Assembly: GCA_025890175.1 (NCBI GenBank)
Contig: JANPYM010000001.1
Coordinates: 895,187-959,186 of the forward strand
Reading direction: 5' to 3'
DNA from: Ciborinia camelliae
Lineage: Eukaryota > Ascomycota > Leotiomycetes > Helotiales > Sclerotiniaceae
Length of the DNA: 64,000 bases
In this document: in pieces, positions 23,550 through 35,740 of the stretch
How the letters are laid out: each line of letters opens with the position of its first letter
Position numbering within the stretch: position 1 is the stretch's first letter
Notes under the pieces: generated by a model
The model's input: the letters and a program-made list of their open reading frames with translations, nothing else
Database searches by the model: none
What the model was told of the DNA's origin: nothing
Position numbers and translations under genes: made by a program

Positions 23550-25582
23550 ATGGACTCCTACGCACAAGCAATGGGTCAATCCCCATTTTTCTACTACAAC
23601 CCAGACCCAAAATCGGACAACCGTCAACATGGACACTTCTCTCAACAACCAAGCCATATGCCAATGCCCATGTATCAGCAGCACGCTCAGACGATGCCCT
23701 CAACACCAATGTACTCCAGGCCAAACTCTTCTTCCTCGCAACCTCCGATGCAGCAGAAGATCTTCAACTCTGGATATCTTGGGAACATGACACCAATGGC
23801 TTCCCCACGACCAATGTACCAAAAGCCCACCATCTTGATCCAAGACCACTCCCCAAGACTGATCTTGGATTCGGAAAACGAACATGATATGTATTATTAC
23901 CCTGCAACCCCGCCCCTTTCAGCATCTGGAAGTGTCATGAACAGCCCATCTAGCTGTGACATTCTCCCTACGCCAGTGAACAGTGTATTTTTTGGTGCCG
24001 AGAGTTTCGAAGGTGTTAAGGAAGGATGTGAAGGTGAAGTTCAATCAGAGAATCTTGCTGGTGAATGGGCTCGTTGCGGGTCTCCACCTATGACACCAGG
24101 TATGTTTATCAGTTATCATTGATTGCATTTTCTTCTTACTAGCTTCCCATTGGAAAAACAACGACAATTGAATTTCGATATGAAAGTATTGAAATATTTT
24201 ACACATGAGTTGTTAATAAATTGTTAATATTTTTTGAACAATTTGTGGCATTTAAATTGAATGATTTCCTGTTTTCTTTCCTCGATTGAATAAATTTACT
24301 GACAAGGCTACCAATTTTAGTCTTCATCCACCCAACCTCGCTTAGCTCTCACACTAATGAACTCCTGTCTGCCACTTCTTGCCCTTCGCTTTCACCTTCA
24401 CCTTCCCCTTATCCACGATCTGTCGCCTCTGAACAATCAGATTTCGACTTTTGTGATCCCCGAAACTTGACAGTTGGATCCTCAATTTTACCTCCAACGT
24501 CCAATCCAATCTTGACTTCAGCTCGTGAATTTTCGACTCTCCCCACGCTCTGTGCGGAGGACGAAGAACATCATCAGTATATGCTAGGGGGTAGTGACGC
24601 ATTCGCCAAAATCGAAACACGTGCAAATACAAATACCTTCGACTTCACCACAACCTCATCATCCAACCAAGGTCTCCCTACCTTTGATCATATTTCGGAT
24701 CTTGATTCTGAAGACGAATTTGTTAACGGTCTTGTGAACTTCCCATCTACAGATAACGTCCAATTCTTTAGTAATAAAAGACAACGAACTGTATCTGATC
24801 TCGTTTCTCCTGAGCCAGAGACATTTATAAGTGAGGACGATTTTGAGGATTTTGACGATCTAGAGACAGAAAAATTCGCAGTCGCGTGCCTGCCGAGTCC
24901 ACCAGCCTCGGGCTCTGAAGCAGAACCTAGAAAGGAGAAACGTACCAAAAAATCCAAGATCACTCATTGTGACGAAGACAGCTCGGAGTTTGATTCCATG
25001 GTCCGATCTCGAAAATTCACTGTGCCAATGAATAATTTGTCGGGCGCTCAGCCACAAGAGACTTCTGCCGACCATCAACAAACATCCACCGCCCCAAGTC
25101 AATCCGGTTCTTCGGAAAGCAACAACATGATGGGTTCATCGGGATCAGACGCTGGTAACGCCCATCAAGCACCGGTCAATCGCCGCGGTCGCAAACAATC
25201 CTTGACCGAAGATCCTTCCAAAACTTTTGTATGCGAACTTTGCAACAGACGTTTCCGCAGACAAGAACACCTGAAACGACATTACAGATCCCTCCATACC
25301 CAGGAGAAGCCATTCGAATGCCACGAGTGCGGCAAGAAATTCTCCCGCAGCGATAATCTATCTCAGCATTCACGCACTCATGGAAGTGGTGCCATCGTTA
25401 TGGGTGTATTGGAAGATGGCGAGGTTCCTGGCGACATGGAATCGGGCAGCGATGGTGAACAGATCAGGGGCCTTGGTAGCGCTCTCTTTGCCGCTGCCGC
25501 TGCTGCTTCTGGCAGTGAAAGCAGTGGTACCGATAGTGATTCTGAAAGCCAATCCCGCAAGAAGCGCAAGAGATCGGAATAA
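23550..25582 (+). CDS. C2H2 zinc-finger transcription factor, MSN2/MSN4/SEB1 family
   Basis: Two exons, 23550-24099 and 24321-25582, giving 603 aa; the intron is GTATGT...TTTTAG (221 nt). Two classical C2H2 fingers lie near the C terminus, at about 486-540. The first carries CELC...[12 protein letters not shown] and the second CHEC...[12 protein letters not shown]. The pairs RxEHLKRH and RSDNLSQH are the base-contact helices of the MSN2/4 type, which bind stress-response elements (AGGGG). The N-terminal half is Met/Pro/Gln/Ser-rich with tyrosine runs, and acidic Ser-rich segments follow. The tail after the fingers has an Ala-rich stretch and a basic RKKRKR nuclear signal. Expected role: general stress response in the nucleus. 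In filamentous fungi there is usually one such gene. Confidence 0.9.
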
Positions 25583-26500
25583 ATACTGGTGTATGACTAC
25601 TTGATGGGCCGGAGTACGCCATTTACGAATCTTACGAACACAAAAAATACGCATACAACAATTCATATTGGGGCCTCCACTTGTTATGTGGTTGGTCGTT
25701 AGGGATAAAGGTTACAATGACGCTGTCATGATGATTTGGGAGGGTTTCGTGAAACACAAAAGTCATTGTCCTGTGTATGTGCTGCTATTAGCAGACAAAA
25801 TTTCCACCATTCTTGTACTTTACTTTTTCAGCTTTGTATCTGTCGATTAGCGTGATGATGGATGGTCTAGGCGGGGCAACCTTTCGAACCGTGTACTTTG
25901 AGATAGGAGTGAATGGGGTTTACTTTCTTGCATTCGTTGTAATAACTATCAGGGGAGCTGTGGATGGAAAGTGGGAAACAGTCTCTGAACACCTGCTTTG
26001 CAATTTTCTCTTCGGACAAGTTGCGTAGCTATTGGGTCTTGCCTTGTGCTGGCCAGAATGTTGAGATATACCAACAGACTACAAATACAATACACGTCAC
26101 AAACATAAAAAAATTCTCTTACATTGAAATTGTGACCAAATAATGATTGTGATCGCATGCTCTGGCTCACACTTTGCCTACCTACATCCCTACCTACCTA
26201 GGTAGAGCTTTATATCAAAAATGCCTGAGGCATTAATAAACAATCAACCGCCCGTTCCAATGGAACCTCCAGCTAGGTAATAAGTTCCATAGGTGAGTAT
26301 CATAGCCCAGAAGTTCTCAATTTGATTTCATAGGTACCATAAGTGAAATTCGAATACATATCAATATTTCATTTAACAACTTATTTTTTATTTCGTGCGA
26401 ATGATTATGTACGGAACATGCACGTCTAAATTTTCCTTCCCCAACAAATGTTCTCACGAGCAAAATCTGCATTCTTAAACTACCGCTTTAAAAAAGGATC
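25583..26500. other. Intergenic region
   Basis: Holds the zinc-finger gene's 3' UTR and the DPH6 promoter. A TACCTAGGTA palindrome lies at 26195-26204. No gene is seen. Confidence 0.6.
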
Positions 26501-28966
26501 ATGTCCGAGTCTCTCAACGTGATCGCCTTGGTATCAGGTGGAAAAGACAGTTTCTTTTCAATATTACATTGCATTGAGAATGGACACAAAGTCGTCGCAT
26601 TAGGAAATCTCCATCCACCTCTCACTGAGCCTCAAACGAAGGAAAGTAACACTATTCGCGAGGATGAAAATGACCTCAACAGTTTTATGTACCAGACTGT
26701 AGGGCATACGATTATACCATTATACGAGGAGGCTTTAGGTATTCCGCTATATCGCCAGGCTATTGTTGGCAGTGCTATCCAGACGGGGACAAGCTATAGT
26801 CATGCGAATATCACAAGTTCCGGAAATGGGGAATCGATAGGAAATGAGAGAAACGCGGATGAGGATGAGACAGAATCTCTTATTCCTCTATTGAGAAGAA
26901 TTATAGATGCTCACCCTGAGGCGAATGCTCTTAGTACAGGTGCAATACTCTCTACCTATCAACGAACGCGTATTGAATCCGTAGCTTTACGATTGGGACT
27001 AATTCCTCTTTCGTTCTTGTGGCAATATCCGGTTCTTCCACCTGGTATGCAAATTTCTCTTCTACAGGATATGCGAGCTGTAGGATTAGATGCGAGAATT
27101 ATTAAAGTGGCAAGTGGTGGGCTTGATGAGAGCTTTCTATGGGAAAATGTTGCTGGTGAGAAGGGTATGCGGAGGGTGGAAAAAGCCATGAAAAGATTTA
27201 GTATTGATGGCGATGGGGCTGTATTGGGCGAAGGTGGGGAGTTTGAAACTTTAGTTGTGGATGGACCAAGTTGGTTGTTTAAAAAGAGAATAATAGTTGA
27301 GTCAAAAGATACGAGAATCGTGAGGGAAGGTGGAGGATCTGCTTGGATACAGATAAGTGAGGCGTCTTTAGTGGATAAAGAAGTCAATGAGAACGAGGAG
27401 AAATCTTGCCGAGTTCCGCAATTACTCGATCAAAGGTCTTCGGAAATCCTCTCTGCATTGGAAAAAGGCGAAAATTCTTACGATCATTCCATATCAAGCA
27501 TGGCGGATGACGAATCATCGGCATCGCCAGCGTGGGAGCTGAAATCCTGTAATCCTACAGGCATCGAAGACGGAAATATGTTGCACTGGACAGTTATACC
27601 AGAAAATGCCTACTGTGTATCGATATCAGAAGAAGCGGAAAGTGTCGTGGAAACCTTAAGGTTGCGCCTTAGTCAGGCATCACTGTCAACCACCAACATC
27701 GTCTCCACCATGATTATACTACGCTCAATGGAAGATTTCACAACAATCAACAAGGTACCATTAATCCATGCTTAGTAACTCATCAAGATATATCTAATAC
27801 ATTTCCAGATCTACGGCACCCTCTTTCCCCATCCAAATCCCCCGTCTCGCGTAACTATCTCCTGCGGTTCTTCAATGCCCCTGAACATATCCCTATTAAT
27901 CCATCTCACACTCCACGTTCCATCAGCTACCTTACCGCCCCGCAAATCTCTACACGTACAATCACGTTCCTACTGGGCTCCTGCGAACATTGGACCTTAC
28001 TCACAAGCTAGCTCACTCCCGTCCTCGCTCTCATCCTCCCCATCTCTCACCATCGCCGGGCAAATACCGCTCATTCCACACACCATGCTTCTTCCCACGT
28101 CATCACCCCGCTTCTCAACACTACCATCACCTACCGTCCACATATCCACAGTTCTCTCTCTCCAGCATCTTCTTCGTATTGCAGACTCCACATCTATCAA
28201 ATGGTTCACAAGTGCGTGTGTCTATATCCCCTCTCACCATACCGAGGTCCAGTATTCCCCATCTACTCGCTCAAAAATCGCTTACCAAGCATGGAAACAA
28301 ATCCATACACCTCAGACCCAGGATTCTGATGACGATGACGAACCTCTCGATCTATGGGAAGAAAAATATCGCTACTCAAACCTGACCCCCATTTCAGACA
28401 AATACAATACTAGCACTGCATATCCTGATCACACTATACTCCAGAAAGACACACCCACAATACCGCCATTCTGGACTGCAGAAGTAGATTCTTTACCGCG
28501 AGGAGGCGAAGTTGAATGGCATGCGCATTTGGGAATATGTGATGGTCCTATCAATGTTCGTGTCCTTTTTTGTTTGTTCTTTTGCCCGCTGAATCTAAAT
28601 GACTGACAATCTTCGTAATAGATATTGAATACATCGACGCATGAGCACCGCATCAATTCTCTCACAACCCCAACAACACGCCATACCATCCTTACTTTCC
28701 CTCGCAATATCGTTCCTTCTCCTGATGATTTTAAAGATAATCACAATAACCGTGGGCTGCTCCACTTGGTTTATGCGGATACGTCGCTTCTAGATATGAA
28801 TAATCTCTTAGCGGAAGGATGGGGAGGTAAAGGGGTCATACCTTGCAAGAGTTTGTGGGATGGTGAGGGGAGAAGATTAAGTTCTGTGATTGTTTTTTGG
28901 GGTGGGGATAGGCTGGAGGATATAAATAGACTCCATGCTGATCTGGATATCTCTTTGGACGCATAG
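26501..28966 (+). CDS. DPH6: Diphthine--ammonia ligase DPH6 with two RidA/YjgF-like domains
   Basis: Three exons: 26501-27754, 27809-28555 and 28622-28966, giving 781 aa. The introns are 54 nt (GTACCA...CAG) and 66 nt (GTTCGT...TAG, with a GACTGAC branch site). Residues 1-260 are the ATP-pyrophosphatase domain, with the PP-loop SGGKDS at 12-17 and the family motif EGGEFETL at about 246. It amidates diphthine on elongation factor 2, the last step of diphthamide synthesis in the cytosol. From about residue 350 two RidA/YjgF-like domains follow, as in yeast Dph6 (YLR143W). The first spans the exon 1/2 junction (FTTINK-IYGTLFPHPNPPSR) and the second begins at YWAPANIGPYSQA. It is somewhat longer than the yeast protein through Ser-rich and acidic insertions. 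Confidence 0.92.
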
Positions 28967-29694
28967 ATCCGATAAAATGAATATGATTCATTCAGGATGC
29001 AGACAACAACCATGACTTTCCTTTCGGAGGATGAACGGATAAGTGTGGAGATGGAAGGGAATATAAAAAAATAGTTTGCATAGAAATCCCCATTATCCCA
29101 ACTTCGGGTGTCATAGCCCGCGCGCCTAGTGACCAAGATCGGCCCCGGTGATCCCTTTATATTTTCGACGAGAACCTTTAACAGGTGAGGTTGCAGGCGG
29201 GTGAGCAGGCGGAAAATATCGCCTGAGGCATCAAAACATCCGACATAACCTCCCTTGCTCCACCTTTAATTCTATGTGTCATCGCATCTCCATTATTCAA
29301 AACGCCCAACTACTAACTACCTACCAACTAGGTACCTACTATAGGTAGATTCTACCCCGGATTCCGAATCTCCATCGCTCCTCCAGTTTTATACCATTTT
29401 TTCACCAATATACTTACGTTTCGTACACTTCTGTGAATCATCAATGTTGTGCGTTTTATGATTCCGTTCACCGGAGATGTCGATACTTGGAAGTTTTTCC
29501 TGACATAAGGTGGGAGTGAATTATTGCTTTGTTTGATATTTCTTATATTTGACTTTCCCCTTTGCTTTATTCTGATTTCTCTCTCAACTATTTACAAGGT
29601 TTGTATTCTTTTACATGCAATAAATAGCGTTGATTTTATTGTGTTTTATTGTGTTCTTGTTTGGCCACAAGTTCTTGACCAGAAATTGTAACCA
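28967..29694. other. Intergenic region
   Basis: 3' UTR of DPH6 and promoter of the HPP gene. GGTA/TACC-rich sequence lies at about 29315-29350. No gene is seen. Confidence 0.6.
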
Positions 29695-30632
29695 ATGTCC
29701 GCTTTAGATTTCGATATAGATCAATATCTTAATCGTTTTATTCCTCCGCCTAGACTTTATATACTCCCAACTCCTATTTCGTGGTTTCTGGGGTATCGAA
29801 GCAAACCAAGGTCTCGAACTGGCAGTCTTGTTATTTGGTTTTGGGCTTTCATTGGCGCTTTCTGCGGCATTGCAATTATCGAAGGGATTTTCCACCGTAC
29901 TGCATACTTCAAAAAGCGCGGTACACCGTTGGTCATCGCAAGTTTCGTATGTGACTGAAAACCCACATGAGTCGATGTTACCTCTAATAATAATTATAGG
30001 GCGCTGCCGCAATACTGGAGTATAATACAATCGATTCTCCTCTCTCTCAGCCACGAAATGCAATTCTGGGTCAACTATTCGCCTCTATCATCGGTGTCGC
30101 CATAACAAAATTGTTCGAACTCAATGGCGACTTTCAGAACCTTCGTTGGCTGGCTGCTGCTCTTGCAGTCGGTGTATCTTCTGCTGTGATGGGCTTGACC
30201 AATACGATACACCCACCTGCTGGAGCCACTGCTTTATTAGCCGCTACGTCACCTGAGATCATGGAGATGGGTTGGTATTTGATACCCTTGGTCGTATTAG
30301 GAAGTGTTCTTCTGGTCGCAACTGCGTGTGTGGTGAACAATCTTCAGAGAACCTTTCCTATCTATTGGTGGACGCCACATTCTCTCAGCAGCAGGGCCGA
30401 GGATGATATTGAGAAAACTCCCGAAAGAATCAGTGAGGCGGAAGAACCACCCCAAAATCAGCAGACCCAGGAAGAAGGGGAAATTAGGATTGACAAGCAT
30501 CGCATCGTTGTGCCAAACTGGTTAACATTGGAGTACGAAGAGAAAGCGATATTGGAGGTGATCCAGACCAGGCTACAGGAAGGGTTACAGAATTCTAGGA
30601 CGGCGGGAAGTGACCGTACATTAGTTAGATAA
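29695..30632 (+). CDS. HPP family integral membrane protein
   Basis: Two exons, 29695-29946 and 30000-30632, giving 294 aa; the intron is GTATGT...ATAG (53 nt). The family name-giving motif is visible as NTIHPPAGATALL, preceded by the helix RWLAAALAVGVSSAVMG. Four hydrophobic segments are apparent: after SRTGS, around the intron junction, before the HPP motif, and GWYLIPLVVLGSVLLVATA. The N-terminal DQYLNRFIPPPRLYILPTPISWFLGYR leader is typical of fungal members. The C-terminal 90 residues are charged and cytosolic. HPP proteins are thought to be organellar or plasma-membrane transporters (nitrite transport in photosynthetic organisms). The fungal substrate is not established. Confidence 0.88.
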
Positions 30633-30995
30633 GATTATGAAGATGTTTAATGTGTAAGATTGAACTTAAGAGGTCCTTAGACATCATGTATAATTTGCAT
30701 TGTTATTTTCTGGCGAAGACTATCCAGAGCATTGAAGATAGCTATCAAATGCATCTCGCTATGTATACTGTGATATTGTGAGCCAGTTGTACACCCGTGT
30801 AGCTCGCATATTTCTTACTTTGAATCTCATATAGCAAACTTTCCTCCCAAACTTTGTCTGAGGAATCAAAGCCAATATGAAACAAAACTTCTCAGAATTC
30901 ATTCCCACATAATAGACGGAATGTCATGCTACAGCCCTCAGCCCAAAGTTCCAACCCAGATCTCCGAAGTCTTCATCAATCTGGTCAAACAGCAT
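30633..30995. other. Convergent intergenic spacer
   Basis: 363 bp between the 3' ends of the HPP gene and TGS1. It must hold both 3' UTRs and terminators. No other feature is seen. Confidence 0.6.
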
Positions 30996-31871
30996 TCATT
31001 CAGTGGCTGGAATATACGCCACGAGCGCCTTACTTGCTCCCTCCATGCAATACTGCACCAGCTCGACCTTCTTTCCTTCCGGCAACAATCTAGTAATTTG
31101 TTTCAGATCGCTGGTTCGTGGCAAATACAATGCCATATCCATTGTCTTGCATGCTTCGTGAATATACTGTGCAGAATATGGATGCATAGTACTTAAATCA
31201 AATATATTTTCTGTGGTATAGCCAGGACCTCCCCAGGGCGGAGATGCGAAAATAACAGTTTCTAGGGGATTAATAGAAGAAGCGTGGGTCTTGAGATAAT
31301 CAAAACAGTCACCGTTAACCCAAGTTATCTGGCTCGTGATGCCGTAGACGTAGGCATTATTCTCAGCGCAGGCGATGACCGACGGATCTTTCTCAATGGC
31401 TATCACATGGGCCCAGCGATTGGAGAGGGCGAATGCGATAGAGTTGCCACCAGCGCCAGCGAATAAATCGATTATAGTTGTTTTTGTGGGTGGTGTAGAG
31501 GAGGCATAGTCTTGGGCGATTTGGCTATGAGAAGTTAGGGATATACGGACGGACACGCATATAATGAGGAAGAATTACTTAGCAACTGGTTCAGGGGTGA
31601 CGCCGAACCAAGCATCATCTGTCATATAGATACCGTAATCATAAAGAGAAAACATGCTATAACGCTGCTGCCAGTATCTAAAATTGTTAGTGAATGAAGT
31701 AATGTGTTACGACAGAGATATTTACTTATGTAGATCCCAAGGTACTTCTTTCAAGGACGTATAATGTGTGCACTTATCATCTAGTTTAAATTGCGCCGGG
31801 TCACCGTTATCTTGGTTCTCTTCATGGTCTACCGTGGCGGCATGACCATAATTGCTGCCATTGACGACCAT
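30996..31871 (-). CDS. TGS1: Trimethylguanosine synthase TGS1 (RNA cap hypermethylase)
   Basis: Three exons: 31726-31871, 31579-31677 and 30996-31524, giving 257 aa. The introns are 48 nt (GTAAAT...TTTTAG) and 54 nt (GTAATT...CATAG). The protein converts the m7G cap of snRNAs and snoRNAs to the 2,2,7-trimethyl cap, using S-adenosylmethionine, in the nucleus and nucleolus. The core KYWQQRYSMFSLYDYGI segment spans the first junction. Motif I is DLFAGAGGNS (101-110) and the catalytic SPPWGGPGY starts at 176, as in yeast and human TGS1. The acidic post-I region (IAIEKDP) binds SAM. It is the short form lacking the long animal N terminus. Confidence 0.92.
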
Positions 31872-32691
31872 TTTGAAAGTTTGCTCAGCTAGGACGAAAC
31901 TTTCGATTCAATCCTTCAGACTTTGACGATAGAGCTGTTGTTAGATTCAATATTCCTTGAGTTGAAAGTCCCTGTGTGTGGTGTACTCACCAAAGTTCTC
32001 GAGATCTTCAATAACGCCTTCACAATCGTAAGATTCGCCTGATTTCTACTGCTTTGACGCCGAATTGTTTGCAATATTGCTAGCAGATGACGCACTATTG
32101 TTTGATCAGACAAAGGTGAGTAAATCCAATTCTTGGGCACAGAATCAGAATTCACGATTCTATCCTGACGGGAATGAAGTTTCGAAATTGGTGATTTGAT
32201 GATTTGATGATGTGTGATTGTTATGATTTTATAGATCCCTCGTGTGCAAGGTCTTGCTTGATTCAAGGTCTGAATCCAGACGCCTGCGTGACTTTGGTAT
32301 GCTGCCTGGCCGAGTTCTAGGCCGAGAGACTGTGTTTGATTTTTTGGAAAACACTGCTCGACCGGAGAGGTCTTGAACTAGAGGCCGTGCCTGTCAATAA
32401 AAATGACAACGCTAGTTTCTCTCTATGATCAACCTCAGAAGGTACCGCGTTGCTCGATGAGGCAACAGTAGATGCTTGTCTGATGATCGCTGGGGGAAGT
32501 TTTCCAGAATTTGACGTGAAAATTGATACCTCGGGGGGATTTATGGCAAGAAATGCTGGAGTTAGGTGATTGGCTCTCTAAAGATTGTCGGTTCTTCTCT
32601 TTCTGTTGCCGTGTTCTTACACATGGGGAAAGGGTACTCTGGGACGAATGAAGATTCGGCCGACCTCGTCCAGCTGACACGAGTAAATCTT
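31872..32691. other. Intergenic region upstream of TGS1
   Basis: No supported gene. A minus-strand frame at 31916-32266 starts only with TTG and has no domain. The stretch carries the TGS1 promoter and the 3' flank of the candidate small gene. Confidence 0.5.
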
Positions 32692-33058
32692 CTATTTCTT
32701 TTTCTTTTCCAAAAAGAACTTCTTTAATCTCTCATAAGAGCTTCCTTCTCTAACGCCAAATCCTTTTGTCCAGCCTTGCTGAACCGAGTGGAGAAAACGT
32801 TCTCTTAGAGAATAAGTACTCGGGTAACTCAGGTACAATCTAAAAAAGGTCAGTGTCTTTATTTCATTTAATACTTCAGATATATATAGAAATGATATAG
32901 TACCTCCGGTGAATACCACACCATTCATCGCCTCCTGTTGAAAACTTCACTAGGAGGAAGTGGCAAGAAGGTTGAAATTTGTGATGATAGCCTTCTTCTA
33001 TATGGGCATGCAACAAACATTGAACAAGGAATGAAGAAGCTCGGGCCACCATGGCCAT
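32692..33058 (-). CDS. Candidate small spliced gene, 100-aa hypothetical protein
   Basis: Two exons, 32904-33058 and 32692-32839, join in phase to 100 aa. The intron 32840-32903 has a GTACTA donor, a CACTGAC branch-like site and a TTTTTTAG acceptor. The protein begins MAMVARASSFLVQCLL, a hydrophobic, possibly targeting, N terminus. It ends in a basic helix-like segment (SSYERLKKFFLEKKKK). I do not recognise the family. The start is uncertain because the frame stays open a little further upstream without another ATG. It is divergent from the GRASP gene, with only 112 bp between the ATGs. The intact splice signals and phase are the support; without homologues it could be chance. Confidence 0.4.
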
Positions 33059-33170
33059 GGCCGCGAGGCTGATGAAAGCAAGGATCGAGGACAACACGTC
33101 TCAAATATGCTGATTGAATATCCTCAAATCTTCAACTAATAGTTCTTCGAGAACTTCGAATAAAATCAAC

Positions 33171-34336
33171 ATGTTTAACGCTCTTAATCGATTTATTTCG
33201 CGGCTAGATTCAGACTCTCCCGTCCACCAGAACCGGGACAATCATGGCGCATTCGGATTCCAAGTATTAAGGAACAAGACTTCAGAACTAGCTATCGAGC
33301 CTTGGTTTGATTTTATAGTAGGAATCAATGGACGAATGATTGTGGGTTCTTCCCATTCAATGGCGGTGGCATAACTGATTACGTTCAGGACGACTCAGAC
33401 GCAAGTCTCTTTGCGCAAGAAGTACGCAATTGTGCTGGAAGTACAGTCACTCTCGGTCTTTGGAGCGCAAAGGTATTTTCTCCCCTCCGACTCCTTTGTT
33501 GCAATCACTAATATATTCAGGGCCAACGCACACGAACTCTTCATATCCCGGTGCCTTCTGATACTCCGTCTCTGGGCTTGACCCTTCAATGGACCTCCCT
33601 CTCTACAGTTTCAAATATATGGCATATCCTAGACGTACCTGCCGACTGTCCAGCCGACCTCGCGGGCCTCCTTCCTTATAGTGATTATATTCTGGGCACG
33701 CCTGAGGGAGTTTTGCATGGAGAGAGTGGCTTAGGTGAATTGGTCGAGGACCACATTGGAAGACCATTACGACTTTACGTTTATAACAATGAATATGATG
33801 TTACAAGGGAGATTACTATCCATCCGAGCAGAGACTGGGGTGGAGAGGGAGCGCTGGGTTGTGTATTGGGATATGGAGCATTGCATAGGTTGCCAGCTCC
33901 ATTAAGTGAGCCAGTTGCTGGGCCAGGAGAAACATTGTTTGAAGGAGAGAGCGCGAGGTTTTCGAATGAGGAGCCTAGGGAGAAAGTGGGAGGTGAAGGC
34001 GCTGCAAGTCAACTCTTTGTGCCAGCTGCGGTGACGGAAGAACCGGGTGAATTCTTGGTGCCAGCTCAACTTGCTGCCCCTGCAACTGCTACGCCAGCAA
34101 GGAAGAAAGAGAAGAAACATGGGCACACACCGAATAATTTCATGGATGACTATTTCATGGAAGGGGAGAAAAAGAGTAGAGAGTTAGATCATGCGCCAAC
34201 AGCGAAGAGTGGTGGTGTGCCTCCACCTCCTAAAGCAGGAGCCCCCCCAAGAGCTAGGACACCCAAAGCAGCAAGTTCGGCGCCCGGTTCAATACCAGCA
34301 GAGCCGAAAGATGCATATGATAGTGGTGTTGATTGA
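33171..34336 (+). CDS. GRH1: GRASP-type Golgi reassembly stacking protein (GRH1)
   Basis: Three exons: 33171-33341, 33389-33472 and 33521-34336, giving 356 aa. The introns are 47 nt (GTGGGT...TTCAG) and 48 nt (GTATTT...TTCAG). Two PDZ-like domains fill residues 1-200. The first starts MFNALNRFISRL, with GFQVLRN and PWFDFIVGINGRMI. The second has WHILDVPADCPADLAGLLPYSDYI, GESGLGELVEDH and PSRDWGGEGALGCVLGYG, all hallmark GRASP55/65 and Grh1 segments. It tethers cis-Golgi/ER-exit-site membranes and supports unconventional secretion. The C-terminal 150 residues are Ala/Pro-rich and disordered. The animal myristoylated Gly2 is absent, as in yeast Grh1, which uses an acetylated N-terminal helix instead. 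Confidence 0.93.
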
Positions 34337-34519
34337 CTGTTCGAGGTACCTCTAAATGTATAGCCAGTAATTCCACAATGAACATGCAAAGCCACTTCAA
34401 TAACACTGTTATAGCTCATAAAAATGGGAATATATTCCTCCCCTGCTTTTAGTAATCCTACAGTGCCTGCAAAATCCGCGATCCCACGTCTAATCACACT
34501 CTCCCCAATATATTCGCAT

Positions 34520-35132
34520 TTAGTTGATAAAGTTAACGCAAAAGAAATGTAGAATCAAACTTCCAAATACGTAATCTGCAAAAGCCCTATACGTGTTGTT
34601 AGCACCACTCCTGTTAGTCAGAGAATGAGAACTATATACCTCTCTGGAGACACCGAGTTAAACTCTGCCTTGTTCTCCGCGTTCGTCTGTATGCGCAATG
34701 AAGCCGTCAAAACGAATTGTCCTACAGTTGCCGAGAATCCGGAAAGAAATGCGTTAAATGGCTATCATGGTTATGTTAGCACATGACTCTTCTGCTCAGA
34801 ATACGCCCATAATCCATTTCCTGCGCGTCATGTGTGACCTCTACGTCCGTATAACCAAATTATGAAAAAGCACCCACATAATTGCCAACCAAGATGCAGT
34901 AGACAAATTGTAAAACCCCCACTACAACCAAGAATGACATAAATACATCAATCAGCTTTGTTCTCTGTGGTGTTTTATCGAGGTAACTCTGCCAGATTCC
35001 GATGGCTACTTGTTGGGGTGATTGATTTTGCGAAGAGGATTTGGAGGGTATCTTAACGGGTGTGGAGGAAGGAATTGTGGTGGGTGGCGTGATGGAGGCA
35101 GTAGCAGCGGCGGCGTTCTTTTTGGGCGCCAT
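34520..35132 (-). CDS. OST2: Oligosaccharyltransferase subunit OST2 (DAD1 homologue)
   Basis: Three exons: 34878-35132, 34640-34761 and 34520-34586, giving 147 aa. The introns are 116 nt (GTGGGT...ATAG) and 49-52 nt (34587-34639, GTATAT...ATAG). It is a small membrane subunit of the ER oligosaccharyltransferase that N-glycosylates nascent proteins. Visible family features are [33 protein letters not shown] joined to [22 protein letters not shown], then [25 protein letters not shown] at the extreme C terminus. There are three membrane helices. The first 40 residues are a Ser/Thr/Pro-rich extension. An in-frame upstream ATG exists (35279), but MAPKK fits the family start. It is convergent with the GRASP gene, 183 bp apart. 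Confidence 0.92.
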
Positions 35133-35740
35133 TGTTGAGGATTGAAGTATCGTTTGTTTAGAAGGAAATGGACGTGGAAGTCGTGGTGTGATTGAAGCTT
35201 GTGGTTGTGAATTGTAAGTTTTGATTCGGGGCTCGAAGGCCACGAAGCTTGTTGCGATTACAATACCGTAGGGATCCATATGACTAGTGTTTGCAGGGGT
35301 GCTGCCGCATGGGGGAAGAGCCGAGGGGTATCCCTACAGTACTCCGTAGTTTTTTTTCGAGGGCTTTCAAAACGTCTTGCAAATACTGCCTGCCCATTTG
35401 TATGAAAACCAAATCGAAGTTGAGGATAAATAGGGTATAAGCTTAGTTTAATTATTAAACAAATTCTAGGAATGCTATACTTAAGCTACAATGCCAATTC
35501 TCTTTTCCAGCCGTGATTGAAAATATAAGTTATTAAAAGGGGGTTTCAATTGATAATGTAAGCGTTGATTTTCAAGCCTTACAGAAAAACTACCTACCTC
35601 GGAGCTGATAGCTTCATACCTAGCTTTATAGCTTTCGGACATTTAATCTTTATATCACAGCACTTCCAACTTCCAAGTAGTCTCGAACCACAAGACTCCT
35701 CATCAATTATTCCGAATCTAATTTAAAAAAAATCGCAAAT
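35133..35740. promoter_or_regulatory. Divergent promoter region of OST2 and the TMEM14-like gene
   Basis: 608 bp between divergent start codons hold both promoters. No specific element is assigned. Confidence 0.5.
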
